Of a DNA stretch of 64,000 nt, positions 35,980-44,853 are shown one piece after another (within the stretch, counting starts at the first letter, position 1; the number at the start of each line of letters is the position of its first letter). Source of the DNA: Parablautia intestinalis. Its GTDB lineage: Bacteria > Bacillota > Clostridia > Lachnospirales > Lachnospiraceae. The translations under genes were made by a program, and so were the position numbers. The stretch covers positions 112,660-176,659 of the forward strand of contig RAYQ01000008.1 of NCBI GenBank assembly GCA_003612395.1. Direction: 5' to 3'. A model generated the notes under the pieces. It did not search any database. It had not been told where the DNA came from and saw only the letters and a list, made by a program, of their open reading frames with translations.

Positions 35980-37941
35980 ATGGTAAAAAAGTTAGAAAGT
36001 TACCGGATCCTTGGTACAGATATTAATGTAACGAATATGAAACAAACGGTCGCTTACATTAGAGAAAATCTGAGTTTATTAAAAGGAAATTATGTATGTA
36101 TATCTAATGTGCACACTACGGTAATGGCATACAGAAATTCAGAATACCGCAAAGTGCAAAACGGTGCGGTAATGAACCTGCCGGACGGGAAGCCACTGTC
36201 TATTGTGCAAAGGCTGTTTGGAATGAAACAGGCGCAGAGAGTGCCAGGACCGGATCTAATGCCTGAAATTTTTGCACTTTCTGAAAAAGAAGATTACCGT
36301 CATTTTTTTTATGGAAGTACACCGGAAACATTGCAGGCTCTGAAAAAAGAACTGCAGATGAAATTTCCCAAATTAAATATTGCAGGTATGTACTCACCTC
36401 CTTTCCGGTCTATGAGGGAGGATGAAGATGAAGAAATTATAGAAAAGATCAATAAAACAGAGGCAGATTTTATCTGGGTAGGCTTAGGGGCTCCGAAACA
36501 GGAAGAATGGATGGCAGCCCATGAAGGAAAAGTTTGTGGACTTATGTTTGGGGTAGGAGCGGGGTTTGATTTCCACGCAGGGACTGTTAAGCGGGCGCCC
36601 AAATGGATGCAGGAATTATGTATGGAGTGGCTTTACCGGATTACCCAGGATCCAAAAAGACTACTGCCCAGATACTTAGATACAAATTTTTCTTTTCTTT
36701 ATCTTATTTTGAAAGAGTATCTGTTAAAAGAGAAAGGTAGAAAAAGAAGTTACAACAAAAGTGATGATAAAAGTAAGAAACCGCTAAAGGTTGCTATGAT
36801 CGGCCATAAACGAATTCCGTCAAGGGAAGGAGGAGTGGAGATTGTAGTGGACGAGCTCTCTACAAGACTGGTGAGGCTGGGATGTCAGGTCGATGCCTAC
36901 AACAGATATGGACGGCATACAGCTGGCAGAAAATTTGATGAGAGGAGAGGAAAATACTATAACGGTATACGGCTGATTACGATTCCTACCCCGAAAAGCA
37001 GTGCACTTAATGCAATTGTATATTCATTTCTTGCAGTCATACGTGCATTGTTTGGCCGTTATGACGTGATTCACTTTCACGCCGAGGGTCCCTGTATTGT
37101 GTTATGGATACCGAAACTTTTTGGCTTCCATGTCGTGGCTACCATACATGGATTAGACTGGCAGAGGGCGAAATGGGGAAATTTTGCTTCCAGTATGTTA
37201 AAGCTTGGAGAGAAGACAGCGGTCAGGCATGCAGATGAGATTATTGTGCTTTCACAGAATATGAGGGAATACTTTCAGCAGACATATGGCAGGGATACCA
37301 TTTTAATTCCCAATGGAATTGAGCGTCCTGTTATAAAAAAAGCGGACTTGATTACGAAGCAATATGGACTGAAGAAGGATGAATATATTCTGTTTCTGGC
37401 CAGAATTGTACCGGAAAAAGGGCTTCATTATCTGATTGAAGCATTTAAAAAATCGGATACAGACAAAAAACTGGTGATTGCAGGAGGAAACAGTCATAGT
37501 AACGAATACATGAAAGAAATAAGCGCAATGGCTGCTACAGATAAAAGAATTATTATGACAGATTTTATCCATGGACAGTGTCTGGAAGAATTGTATTCCA
37601 ATGCCTATTTATACGTATTGCCCAGTGATGTGGAGGGAATGGCCCTTACTTTACTGGAGGCAATGAGCTATGGAAATTGCTGCCTGGTCAGCGACATCAA
37701 GGAAAATACGGAGGTCACGGAAGAATCTGCCGTGACATTTAAAAAGGGCAGTGTAAAGGATCTTGGCATTAAGCTGGATAATCTGCTAAAAAATCCACAA
37801 AAGGTGATGGAATATAAAGAAAAGAGCCAGGATTTTATCTGTGGAAAATATAATTGGGATGCGGTAGTGGAAAAAACCTTAGAACGGTATAAGCGAAAGA
37901 GTATAAAAAGATATAAAAGAATGGGTAAGTGGAGCAGATAA
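35980..37941 (+). CDS. GT26 (WecG/TagA/CpsF)-GT4 fusion glycosyltransferase
   Basis: This 653-residue protein joins two glycosyltransferases. Residues 1-245 are a WecG/TagA/CpsF (GT26) domain: PDGKPLSIVQRLFG, RVPGPDLM, GAPKQEEWM and GVGAGFDFHAGTVKRAP are all family hallmarks. After a charged linker (about 245-265) a complete GT4 domain begins (KVAMIGHKRIPSREGGVE) and ends with LPSDVEGMALTLLEAMSYG. GT26 enzymes usually add the second sugar to undecaprenyl-PP-linked GlcNAc-type primers; the fused GT4 could add the third. The frame is continuous with no frameshift sign. The next gene starts at the base after the stop. Confidence 0.9.
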   Translation: MVKKLESYRILGTDINVTNMKQTVAYIRENLSLLKGNYVCISNVHTTVMAYRNSEYRKVQNGAVMNLPDGKPLSIVQRLFGMKQAQRVPGPDLMPEIFALSEKEDYRHFFYGSTPETLQALKKELQMKFPKLNIAGMYSPPFRSMREDEDEEIIEKINKTEADFIWVGLGAPKQEEWMAAHEGKVCGLMFGVGAGFDFHAGTVKRAPKWMQELCMEWLYRITQDPKRLLPRYLDTNFSFLYLILKEYLLKEKGRKRSYNKSDDKSKKPLKVAMIGHKRIPSREGGVEIVVDELSTRLVRLGCQVDAYNRYGRHTAGRKFDERRGKYYNGIRLITIPTPKSSALNAIVYSFLAVIRALFGRYDVIHFHAEGPCIVLWIPKLFGFHVVATIHGLDWQRAKWGNFASSMLKLGEKTAVRHADEIIVLSQNMREYFQQTYGRDTILIPNGIERPVIKKADLITKQYGLKKDEYILFLARIVPEKGLHYLIEAFKKSDTDKKLVIAGGNSHSNEYMKEISAMAATDKRIIMTDFIHGQCLEELYSNAYLYVLPSDVEGMALTLLEAMSYGNCCLVSDIKENTEVTEESAVTFKKGSVKDLGIKLDNLLKNPQKVMEYKEKSQDFICGKYNWDAVVEKTLERYKRKSIKRYKRMGKWSR

Positions 37942-39156
37942 ATGAAAGTTTTAATGGTAAATAAGTTCTTATATCCAAATGGAGGCTCTGAAACCTATAT
38001 TTTTGAGGTGGGAAAACAACTGGAAAAAATGGGACATAAGGTGCAGTATTTTGGTATGGAAGATGACAGGCGAATCGTAGGTAATGAGGCTGACAGCTAC
38101 ACGTCTAATATGGATTTCCATACAGGAAAACTCAGCAAATTATTATATCCTTTTAAAATTATTTATTCGGTTGAAGCAAGAAAAAAGATGAGGCAGGTAT
38201 TGGATCATTTTTCGCCGGATGTAGTGCATTTGAATAACTTTAATTTTCAATTGACTCCGTCCATTATTTATGAAATTGAAAAGTATAAGAAGCAAAACAG
38301 GAAAAAGGTAAGGATTATTTTTACTGCCCACGATTCCCAGTTACTTTGCCCAAATCACTTGATGAGAATTCCATCCTCCAATCAAAACTGTGATAAATGT
38401 TTGACAGGGAATCTCAGTGAGTGTACCAAAAATAAATGCATTCATAATTCATTGGCTAAAAGCTTTTTAGCGGAACTCGAGGGCAGGCTGTATCGCAGAT
38501 TGAGAACATATCGTTTTTTGGATTGTGTTATCTGCCCTTCCTTTTTTATGGAAAAGAAATTTCTTACGAAACCTTTATTTAAAGGAAAAACGGTAGTGAT
38601 GCATAATTTTGTTGACAGGGCAGATAAAGAACCGCAGGTTAAGCAGGGTTATGTGCTTTATTTTGGAAGATACTCAGAAGAAAAGGGTATTCAGACTTTG
38701 TTAAAAGCATGTAAAAGATTACCGGAGGTTCCCTTTGTGTTTGCAGGAAGCGGACCGTTGGAAGAGGAAATCAGTCAGATAACAAATATTGAAAATACAG
38801 GATTTTTAAGAGGAAATGAGCTGTATAAAGTGATAGCAGGGGCGGACTTTAGTATTTGCCCCTCCGAATGTTACGAAAATTGTCCCTTCTCAGTAATGGA
38901 GTCAATTGCTTACGGTACACCTGTGCTGGGGGCGGATATTGGAGGGATACCGGAGCTGATACGTGTGGGAGAAACAGGGGAGCTTTTCGAAAGCGGCAAT
39001 GAAAATGATCTGTACAGAAAGATAAAAGGAATGTGGAATAATAAGAAAGCATTTCGGAAATATACAGAAAGCTGTATGGAGAAGAATTTTGATACTGTTC
39101 AGGAATATTGTGAAAAACTAGTCAGGCTGTACCGGGGAGACAAAGCTGATGAATAA
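37942..39156 (+). CDS. GT4 glycosyltransferase with cysteine cluster
   Basis: This 404-residue GT4 enzyme contains NKFLYPNGGSETYIFEVG (acceptor loop) and CPSECYENCPFSVMESIAYG with IGGIPELI (donor site). Between them lies a cysteine cluster: Cys136, Cys150, Cys153, Cys161 and Cys166, in the region NCDKC...SEC...NKC, seen in a subgroup of GT4 proteins and probably binding a metal. ATG follows directly after the previous stop. It overlaps the acetyltransferase gene by eight bases. Confidence 0.88.
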   Translation: MKVLMVNKFLYPNGGSETYIFEVGKQLEKMGHKVQYFGMEDDRRIVGNEADSYTSNMDFHTGKLSKLLYPFKIIYSVEARKKMRQVLDHFSPDVVHLNNFNFQLTPSIIYEIEKYKKQNRKKVRIIFTAHDSQLLCPNHLMRIPSSNQNCDKCLTGNLSECTKNKCIHNSLAKSFLAELEGRLYRRLRTYRFLDCVICPSFFMEKKFLTKPLFKGKTVVMHNFVDRADKEPQVKQGYVLYFGRYSEEKGIQTLLKACKRLPEVPFVFAGSGPLEEEISQITNIENTGFLRGNELYKVIAGADFSICPSECYENCPFSVMESIAYGTPVLGADIGGIPELIRVGETGELFESGNENDLYRKIKGMWNNKKAFRKYTESCMEKNFDTVQEYCEKLVRLYRGDKADE

Positions 39157-39772
39157 AAAAATAATTCTCCAGAAAATATGTTTTTTTAAAACAATTTTGC
39201 CTGATATTCTGTTTTTGTGCAGCAGGAATCAGTCTGAAATTAACAGGGATATTGAAAGATATTTAGAGGAGATTCCCTATAGTAAGGCAGGTATAAGAGC
39301 GTTAAATTATTGCCTTTTGTTTTATAAACCGTTTAGAAATGTTTTTTATTATCGGACAAAGCAAAATCATGTTTTGAGAAGTTTGTGCAGGGCATTTTTG
39401 AAGCCGGTAGTTACAGTGGAAATTAATGGTGGAGAAATTGCAGAAGGTTTTAGAATTGATCACAATTATTGTGTTGTCAGGCCGTTTAAGGCTGGAAAAA
39501 ATTTGACAGTGAGAAATGGCGTTACCATTGGAAAAGGGCGGGCAAGAGATGATGACAGCAGTTTTTTTCAGCCGATAATAGGTGATAATGTGGATATTTA
39601 CGCCAATGCAGTTATTTTTGGAGGTATTTACATTGGGAACAATGTGAAAATTGGAGCAGGGGCGGTTGTGAATAAGGATGTGCCGGATAATTGTATAGTG
39701 GTTGGAAATCCTATGAGGATTATTTTGAAGGATAGAAGCACAGGAAGTATTGATACAGTACCGCAGGCATAG
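39149..39772 (+). CDS. CysE/LbH-type O-acetyltransferase
   Basis: This 207-residue protein has a helical N-terminal part and a C-terminal left-handed beta helix. Hexapeptide repeats run through INGGEIAEGFRIDHNYCVV, GVTIGKG, IIGDNVDIYANAVIFGGIYIG and VKIGAGAVVNKDVPDNCIVVG, ending as in serine acetyltransferases. In glycan loci such CysE-like proteins add acetyl from acetyl-CoA to sugars. The overlap with a GT4 gene and the position before a GT11-like gene favour glycan modification over cysteine synthesis. Confidence 0.85.
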   Translation: MNKKIILQKICFFKTILPDILFLCSRNQSEINRDIERYLEEIPYSKAGIRALNYCLLFYKPFRNVFYYRTKQNHVLRSLCRAFLKPVVTVEINGGEIAEGFRIDHNYCVVRPFKAGKNLTVRNGVTIGKGRARDDDSSFFQPIIGDNVDIYANAVIFGGIYIGNNVKIGAGAVVNKDVPDNCIVVGNPMRIILKDRSTGSIDTVPQA

Positions 39773-39796
39773 CTGCAGTATGCAGGGGGAATAGGA

Positions 39797-40852
39797 ATGA
39801 GAGTTGTACACATGGATTCCGGATTGGGGAATCAAATGTTAGATTATGCGGAATATCTGGCAATTTGTTCCCAGAACCAGGATGAGAAATGCTACCTGGA
39901 AAATTTAATTTATGAGCTTCCATTTAAGGATGGAATGTTTTCCATGTGGAACGGTTATGAGCTGGGAAGAATATTTGGCATTAATCCGCCTAATATAAAA
40001 GAAAAATTTAAGGCAGAAGCATGGGAAAGGATTCTTCAAAAGGTTGAATATAGTGAATTCTGGGATGAGAACTGGAATTATGCTCCATATATTACCAGAG
40101 CGTTTGAGGAGGAAGGGGTACGCCTTAAAAATCTCAGAAAAAAGCCGGAAATACCTTCGCAGACACCACCTTCTTTCAAAAGAAAAATCAGATTAACAAT
40201 TACCCGCTTTTTTCAGACAAGAATCGGATATCATATAAAAAGATATCTGCGAAAGCTGCTTGCAAACCGGCTGATAAAAAAGGCGAATGCAGAATATGAT
40301 GTTTTCAGAAAATATCCTTCAGATGTATATATTGGGCATTCATTTGCATTTAAATATAAAGGATTTGGGATCGAGCGGATTGATGCCATGATACGTGAAG
40401 CCTTTCAATTTCCGGCTCTTGAAGATGATAAAAACAAAGAAATGATGAAGATTATCCAGGAGTGTAACGCAGTATCTATTCATGCAAGGAGGAGCGATCT
40501 TCTCTTTTTAAATGGACATTGCTATAAATTCGGCTTCTTCAGACGTTCGGTTAAATATATAAAAAGGCATGTGGAAAATCCGGTTTTTATTTTCTTCACA
40601 GATGAAAAAAGTGTGGGATGGTGTGAGGAAAACGAGAAGATTTTCGGACTTAACTTTAAGAAGGATAAAGTATATTTCGTGGATTGGAATAAAGGAGAAA
40701 ACAGTTTCCGGGATATGCAGCTTATGGCGCAGTGTAAGCATAATATATTTACGGAGAGCACGTTCGGCTTTTGGGGAGCTTATTTAAACAGGAATCCCGA
40801 TAAGATAACCTGCGCACCGGATCCAATGATTTTGGCAACCCACTCTTTTTAG
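39797..40852 (+). CDS. GT11-like glycosyltransferase, enlarged form
   Basis: This 351-residue protein has the GT11-like start VVHMDSGLGNQMLDYAEY and the donor motif HARRSD (His229 to Asp234). FTESTFGFWGAYLN matches the C-terminal GT11 block. A basic insertion of about 70 residues (about 110-185) separates the N-terminal loop from the donor motif, making it longer than the other copies. Upstream, GGGGGAATAGGA precedes the ATG. The donor may be GDP-fucose or another GDP-sugar. Confidence 0.8.
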   Translation: MRVVHMDSGLGNQMLDYAEYLAICSQNQDEKCYLENLIYELPFKDGMFSMWNGYELGRIFGINPPNIKEKFKAEAWERILQKVEYSEFWDENWNYAPYITRAFEEEGVRLKNLRKKPEIPSQTPPSFKRKIRLTITRFFQTRIGYHIKRYLRKLLANRLIKKANAEYDVFRKYPSDVYIGHSFAFKYKGFGIERIDAMIREAFQFPALEDDKNKEMMKIIQECNAVSIHARRSDLLFLNGHCYKFGFFRRSVKYIKRHVENPVFIFFTDEKSVGWCEENEKIFGLNFKKDKVYFVDWNKGENSFRDMQLMAQCKHNIFTESTFGFWGAYLNRNPDKITCAPDPMILATHSF

Positions 40853-40924
40853 CAGTAATAGATCAGCCGGTGCTGTTTATAGAGCTATGCAGGGCTGTTC
40901 TGCAAAGGAAATGCAGGGGATTAA

Positions 40925-40953
40925 TTGGAATTTGAGACAATAAATGATATACT
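40925..40953 (+). promoter_or_regulatory. Putative promoter before the radical SAM gene
   Basis: TTGGAA (40925-40930) and TATACT (40948-40953) are 17 bases apart, 36 bases before the radical SAM start. The 117-base gap after the GT11-like gene otherwise holds nothing recognisable. It may begin a new transcription unit within the locus. Confidence 0.6.
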
Positions 40954-40989
40954 ATGTAAGTATGGATTTTGAAAAGAAAGGTTGATATC

Positions 40990-42018
40990 ATGGCGAAAAG
41001 AACTCTTTACGGAACAGTGATTGTCACATACAGATGTAATGCCAGATGCAATATGTGCGATTGCTTCAGGGACCCCTCAAAACCCGGCGAAGAAATAACT
41101 CTCGAAGATATTAAAAAGCTGCCTGAGATGGCATTTACAAATATTACGGGAGGAGAACCTTTCGTAAGGCAGGATATTCCTCAGATTGTGGAGGAGTTGT
41201 ACAAAAAATCAGACAGGATTGTGATATCCACAAACGGATATTTTACGGACAGAATTATCGATTTGTGCAAACAATTTCCCAGGGTAGGGATTCGAATCAG
41301 CATAGAGGGCCTGCAGGAGACGAATGATAAAATCAGAGGAATTCCGGATGGATTTAACAGAGGATATCAAACACTTAAAACTCTGGTTGAAATGAGACAT
41401 CCTGATGTAGGTTTTGGAATGACAGTTCAGGATATGAACTGTGAGGATTTAGTGCCGCTTTATAATATTGCAAATGATATGGGAATGGAGTTTGCAACGG
41501 CCACGCTGCATAATTCTTTCTATTTTAGAAAAACGGATAATAAAATTGATGATAAATTAAAGGTGGCACATAATTTTGAAAAATTAATCAATGAGCTTTT
41601 ACGGAGTAATTCACCTAAAAAGTGGTTCCGGGCTTATTTTAACCATGGACTGATTAATTATATTTATGGAAATAAACGGCTTTTACCCTGTGATATGTCA
41701 CAAAATGCCTTTTTCATAGATCCTTTCTGCGATGTTATTCCCTGTAATGGTATGGAAAAAAAGGCGGTTATGGGAAACTTAAGAGAGCAAAGCTGGGATG
41801 AGCTGTGGAACTCTGACAGGGCACAGAAGGTCAGGGAGTGCACAAAAAAATGTGACCGGAACTGCTGGATGATTGGAAGTGCATCTCCTGCCATGCACAA
41901 ATATATCTGGGTACCTGCCTGGTGGGTGGTAAAGCATAAGTTTTTGAAGGGTGGCAAATATCATTTGAGAGAAAACAAATTTATTGATTTATCAGGGGAA
42001 AAACTTAGTGGGTATTAA
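40990..42018 (+). CDS. Radical SAM protein with twitch/SPASM-like C-terminus
   Basis: This 342-residue protein has the 4Fe-4S/SAM motif C16-x3-C20-x2-C23 (CNARCNMC), the GGEPF glycine motif, and a C-terminal cysteine-rich region (PCDMSQ, PFCDVIPCNGM, CTKKCDRNCW) typical of SPASM/twitch auxiliary clusters. Such enzymes perform radical chemistry such as sugar epimerisation, dehydration or peptide modification. No peptide precursor is visible, so a sugar or lipid-linked glycan is the likely substrate. AGAAAGG eight bases before ATG 40990 sets the start; TTG at 40969 is less likely. Confidence 0.86.
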   Translation: MAKRTLYGTVIVTYRCNARCNMCDCFRDPSKPGEEITLEDIKKLPEMAFTNITGGEPFVRQDIPQIVEELYKKSDRIVISTNGYFTDRIIDLCKQFPRVGIRISIEGLQETNDKIRGIPDGFNRGYQTLKTLVEMRHPDVGFGMTVQDMNCEDLVPLYNIANDMGMEFATATLHNSFYFRKTDNKIDDKLKVAHNFEKLINELLRSNSPKKWFRAYFNHGLINYIYGNKRLLPCDMSQNAFFIDPFCDVIPCNGMEKKAVMGNLREQSWDELWNSDRAQKVRECTKKCDRNCWMIGSASPAMHKYIWVPAWWVVKHKFLKGGKYHLRENKFIDLSGEKLSGY

Positions 42019-42955
42019 ACAACAAATACAGAAAATCAAATTTATTAATGAACCTTATACGAAGTGGAAATGGCGCCAAAGAAAGGTATCCTATGGGAAA
42101 GAAAATCAGGATAAAACCTTTTTTGTGATAAGGCGCGCTTCCTGTAAGGTTGGGCTGTTCTCTCATGTGATGACCAATATGGGCCTTTTGGATGATGCGG
42201 TAAGAAAAGGCTATATTCCCGTAATAGACATGCAAAATACCGATAATACTTACCTGGAGCCCGGGCAGGTAGGGAATGTAAACGCATGGGAATTTTATTT
42301 CAGGCAGCCTGCAGGATATGGCCTTGAGGATATAGCACACAGTAAAAATATTATATTAAGTGACGGGATTATTACCGAAAAAAATGATTACCCTGATATT
42401 CATATAGTCAATAATGAGGACAGGCTATTACGCTGGAGAAATGTTTTTCAAAAGTACCTTAAAATAGAGGATAATTTGCTAAAAGAATTTCAGCTTGAGA
42501 AAGAAAAAAAATTTGGAAACAACAGGGTTCTGGGTGTTTTGGCAAGGGGAACGGATTATGTGAATTTAAGACCGCGTAATCATCCGGTGCAGCCAACGGC
42601 TGTGCAGATAATGGAAAAGGCGAAAGAAGTGATGGACAGATATTCCTGCACTTATATTTTTCTTGCCACAGAAGATCAGGCAATATACGAAGCCATGAAA
42701 AAGCAGTTTGGAGACAGATTGCTGTCAGTGGAGACTACAAGATATATTACAACCGGCGATGAAAACATTAATGATATGCATGGTAGGAGGAGTGCGGACA
42801 GATATCTTAAAGGGAAAGAATATTTGATGTCGGTATGGCTTCTTTCTGAATGTAATTGCCTGGTTGCCGGTAATGTAGGGGGGACACATGGTGCATTGCT
42901 TATGAGTTCAGGATATGAATATAGTTATATATTTGATTTAGGCTTGTATTGTTAG
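42008..42955 (+). CDS. Putative fucosyltransferase-like (GT-B) protein
   Basis: This protein of about 315 residues is related by motif to O-fucosyltransferase/GT11/GT23-type enzymes. VLARGTDYVNLRPRNHPVQPT sits where HxRRxD would be, and LIAGNVGGTHGALLMSSG-like text near the C-terminus (CLVAGNVGGTHGALL) matches their G/S-rich donor loop. A GTG at 42008 after GGGGA is the likely start, overlapping the radical SAM gene by 11 bases, so the two are coupled. The donor may be a GDP-sugar. Assignment is moderate because the motif match is partial. Confidence 0.65.
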   Translation: MGIKQQIQKIKFINEPYTKWKWRQRKVSYGKENQDKTFFVIRRASCKVGLFSHVMTNMGLLDDAVRKGYIPVIDMQNTDNTYLEPGQVGNVNAWEFYFRQPAGYGLEDIAHSKNIILSDGIITEKNDYPDIHIVNNEDRLLRWRNVFQKYLKIEDNLLKEFQLEKEKKFGNNRVLGVLARGTDYVNLRPRNHPVQPTAVQIMEKAKEVMDRYSCTYIFLATEDQAIYEAMKKQFGDRLLSVETTRYITTGDENINDMHGRRSADRYLKGKEYLMSVWLLSECNCLVAGNVGGTHGALLMSSGYEYSYIFDLGLYC

Positions 42956-43005
42956 AATCAGGACAGGAATCGGGTTTTGCATATTATATACGGGGATATG
43001 AAAAA

Positions 43006-44772
43006 ATGAAATGTGGAAAGGGCAGTTTGGGCAAAGTGAAATCAAATAAATATATTTTAAATCATATCCTGCCTGTACTGATTTTGGCAGTATGCAGTTT
43101 ATGCCTGCTTAAGAGGAGTTTTTACAGTTTCAGCTGGTCGGATGAGAGCTTCTATTTAACGGTTGTACACCGTTTCTGGCTGGGGGAAAGAATGATTGTG
43201 GACGAATGGTTTTTTACCCAGGTATGGGGCCCATTGCTGCTTCCGTTTTATGCTTTATACCGCTTTATAACCGGGGGAAATGAGGGAATATATTTTTACT
43301 TTAGGATTTTATATTGGATAATATCTACCTTAACCGCATGGTGTACTTATGATAAACTGCAAAAAAGACATTCTCCTATGGCGGGTTTAGTCTGTGCTTT
43401 GATTTATTATCTGTATGCAAGGGCAAACATAGGCGGAATGTCATACTATAACATGACATTGACATGGACACTGGCAGCAACATTGATTATATATGAACAG
43501 GTGTATGCGGAAAAGCTTTCGAAAAAGAAATTGTATTTTGCGGGGATTTTTTTAGCGTTTGCGGTGGTAAGTACGCCATATTTGGCGGTGCCATATATAG
43601 CAATCAATGTTTATCTTCTTATAAGAAAAAAGTATCATTGCTTTAGATACGGGGTTTTTTCAGTGATAGCGGGAACATTTTCGGTGGCGGTTGTATATGC
43701 AGGCTATATTTTATACAAGAGTCCTCTGCACGAGATTATACAGAGCATACCTCATATTTTAAATGAACCGGAAATGCAGCATGCAAAGGATATCAATTTT
43801 CTTTTGACGCCGGCTGTCATTCTCATAAGGATTGCGTGGAGATACAAATGGACAATCGGGATTTGGACCGTACTCATGGCATATATCTGGTATAAAAAGA
43901 GGAAAAATGCTTTGTTTACCGGAACGGAAACTGCTGTTTTAACGGGAATTAATCTGGTGGTTTTTATAGGCAATTCCTTTTTGTCAAATAATATGCTGGG
44001 ATGCATCAACATAGCGGTCGTATTGTTTGCTGTACCTGTAATTGGCATTTTTCAGGACAGTTTAAGCCTTGACAGGAGAGTCCTGGGCGTATTTGGAACA
44101 GCGGGGGGCAGCCTGGTACTGGCCTTTTCTTTTTCCTCAGATACGGGGCTTGACGCAATGGCGATAGGCTTTGTACTGGCTGGTATGACAGCGGTTTTAC
44201 TTTTGTTTGAGCTGGATGTGCTGCAAAAGGAAAAAGTTATCTTTGGAATGGTAGTGTTCGCATGCAGTATAATGATTTTTCAGACGGCGATGCTCAGATT
44301 TTTCAGTGTTTACAGGGATGCTCCCATTAGTCAGCTAAATAGGCAGCTGACATCCGGAGTGGGCAAGTATCTTTTCACTACGAAGGAACACGCAGAACAA
44401 TATGATAATATAAGGGCTGCAATAGAGGAATATGTACGTGAGGATGATCAGGTGCTCTATACGCAGAATTGCTTTTGGGGATACTTATGTACAGATAATG
44501 CCTATGGAACGCCATCTTCCTGGCGGATGCCGTTTAACAGCCCAAGACTGGAAGAATATTATACGGCGAAGCCCGAAAAAATACCCACATGTATATTTGT
44601 GCTAAACCCTGCATACGGAGATTTTGAATCCAGTTTGATACAGGGAAATGAAAAAGAAGAATTTCCCAATGAAAATAAAATAGAGGGGTATCTGGCTGAT
44701 TATATTCGCAGGCATGATTATGAAAAGATAGAACTGGAATGCGCAACTATATTCAGAAGCAGGTCAGGCTGA
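43006..44772 (+). CDS. GT-C-like polytopic membrane protein
   Basis: This protein of about 588 residues has some twelve hydrophobic helices. The first outer loop carries FSWSDESFYL and then RMIVDEWFFTQVWGPLLLPFYAL, resembling the acidic D-E motif and the W-G-P loop of GT-C/GT39-like enzymes. The last 120 residues form a soluble domain. GGGGA nine bases before ATG 43006 is the best start; the frame open from 42949 overlaps the previous gene. It probably transfers a sugar from polyprenyl phosphate on the outer face. Function is inferred. Confidence 0.68.
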   Translation: MKCGKGSLGKVKSNKYILNHILPVLILAVCSLCLLKRSFYSFSWSDESFYLTVVHRFWLGERMIVDEWFFTQVWGPLLLPFYALYRFITGGNEGIYFYFRILYWIISTLTAWCTYDKLQKRHSPMAGLVCALIYYLYARANIGGMSYYNMTLTWTLAATLIIYEQVYAEKLSKKKLYFAGIFLAFAVVSTPYLAVPYIAINVYLLIRKKYHCFRYGVFSVIAGTFSVAVVYAGYILYKSPLHEIIQSIPHILNEPEMQHAKDINFLLTPAVILIRIAWRYKWTIGIWTVLMAYIWYKKRKNALFTGTETAVLTGINLVVFIGNSFLSNNMLGCINIAVVLFAVPVIGIFQDSLSLDRRVLGVFGTAGGSLVLAFSFSSDTGLDAMAIGFVLAGMTAVLLLFELDVLQKEKVIFGMVVFACSIMIFQTAMLRFFSVYRDAPISQLNRQLTSGVGKYLFTTKEHAEQYDNIRAAIEEYVREDDQVLYTQNCFWGYLCTDNAYGTPSSWRMPFNSPRLEEYYTAKPEKIPTCIFVLNPAYGDFESSLIQGNEKEEFPNENKIEGYLADYIRRHDYEKIELECATIFRSRSG

Positions 44773-44793
44773 GAAAGAAGGCTGACTGTTATC

Positions 44794-44853
44794 ATAGCAG
44801 TAAGCCTCTGCAACAGTTCGGAATAATCCGTGGTTACAGAGGCTTACTGCTAT
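44794..44853. terminator. Bidirectional terminator with 17-bp perfect stem
   Basis: Arms at 44794-44810 and 44837-44853 are perfect inverted repeats of 17 bases (ATAGCAGTAAGCCTCTG and its complement). The 26-base loop contains a second small stem (CGGA-ATAA-TCCG). It sits between convergent genes, overlapping the last codon of the minus-strand one. The forward side is followed by a short TTTT. It would stop transcription from both directions. Confidence 0.8.
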
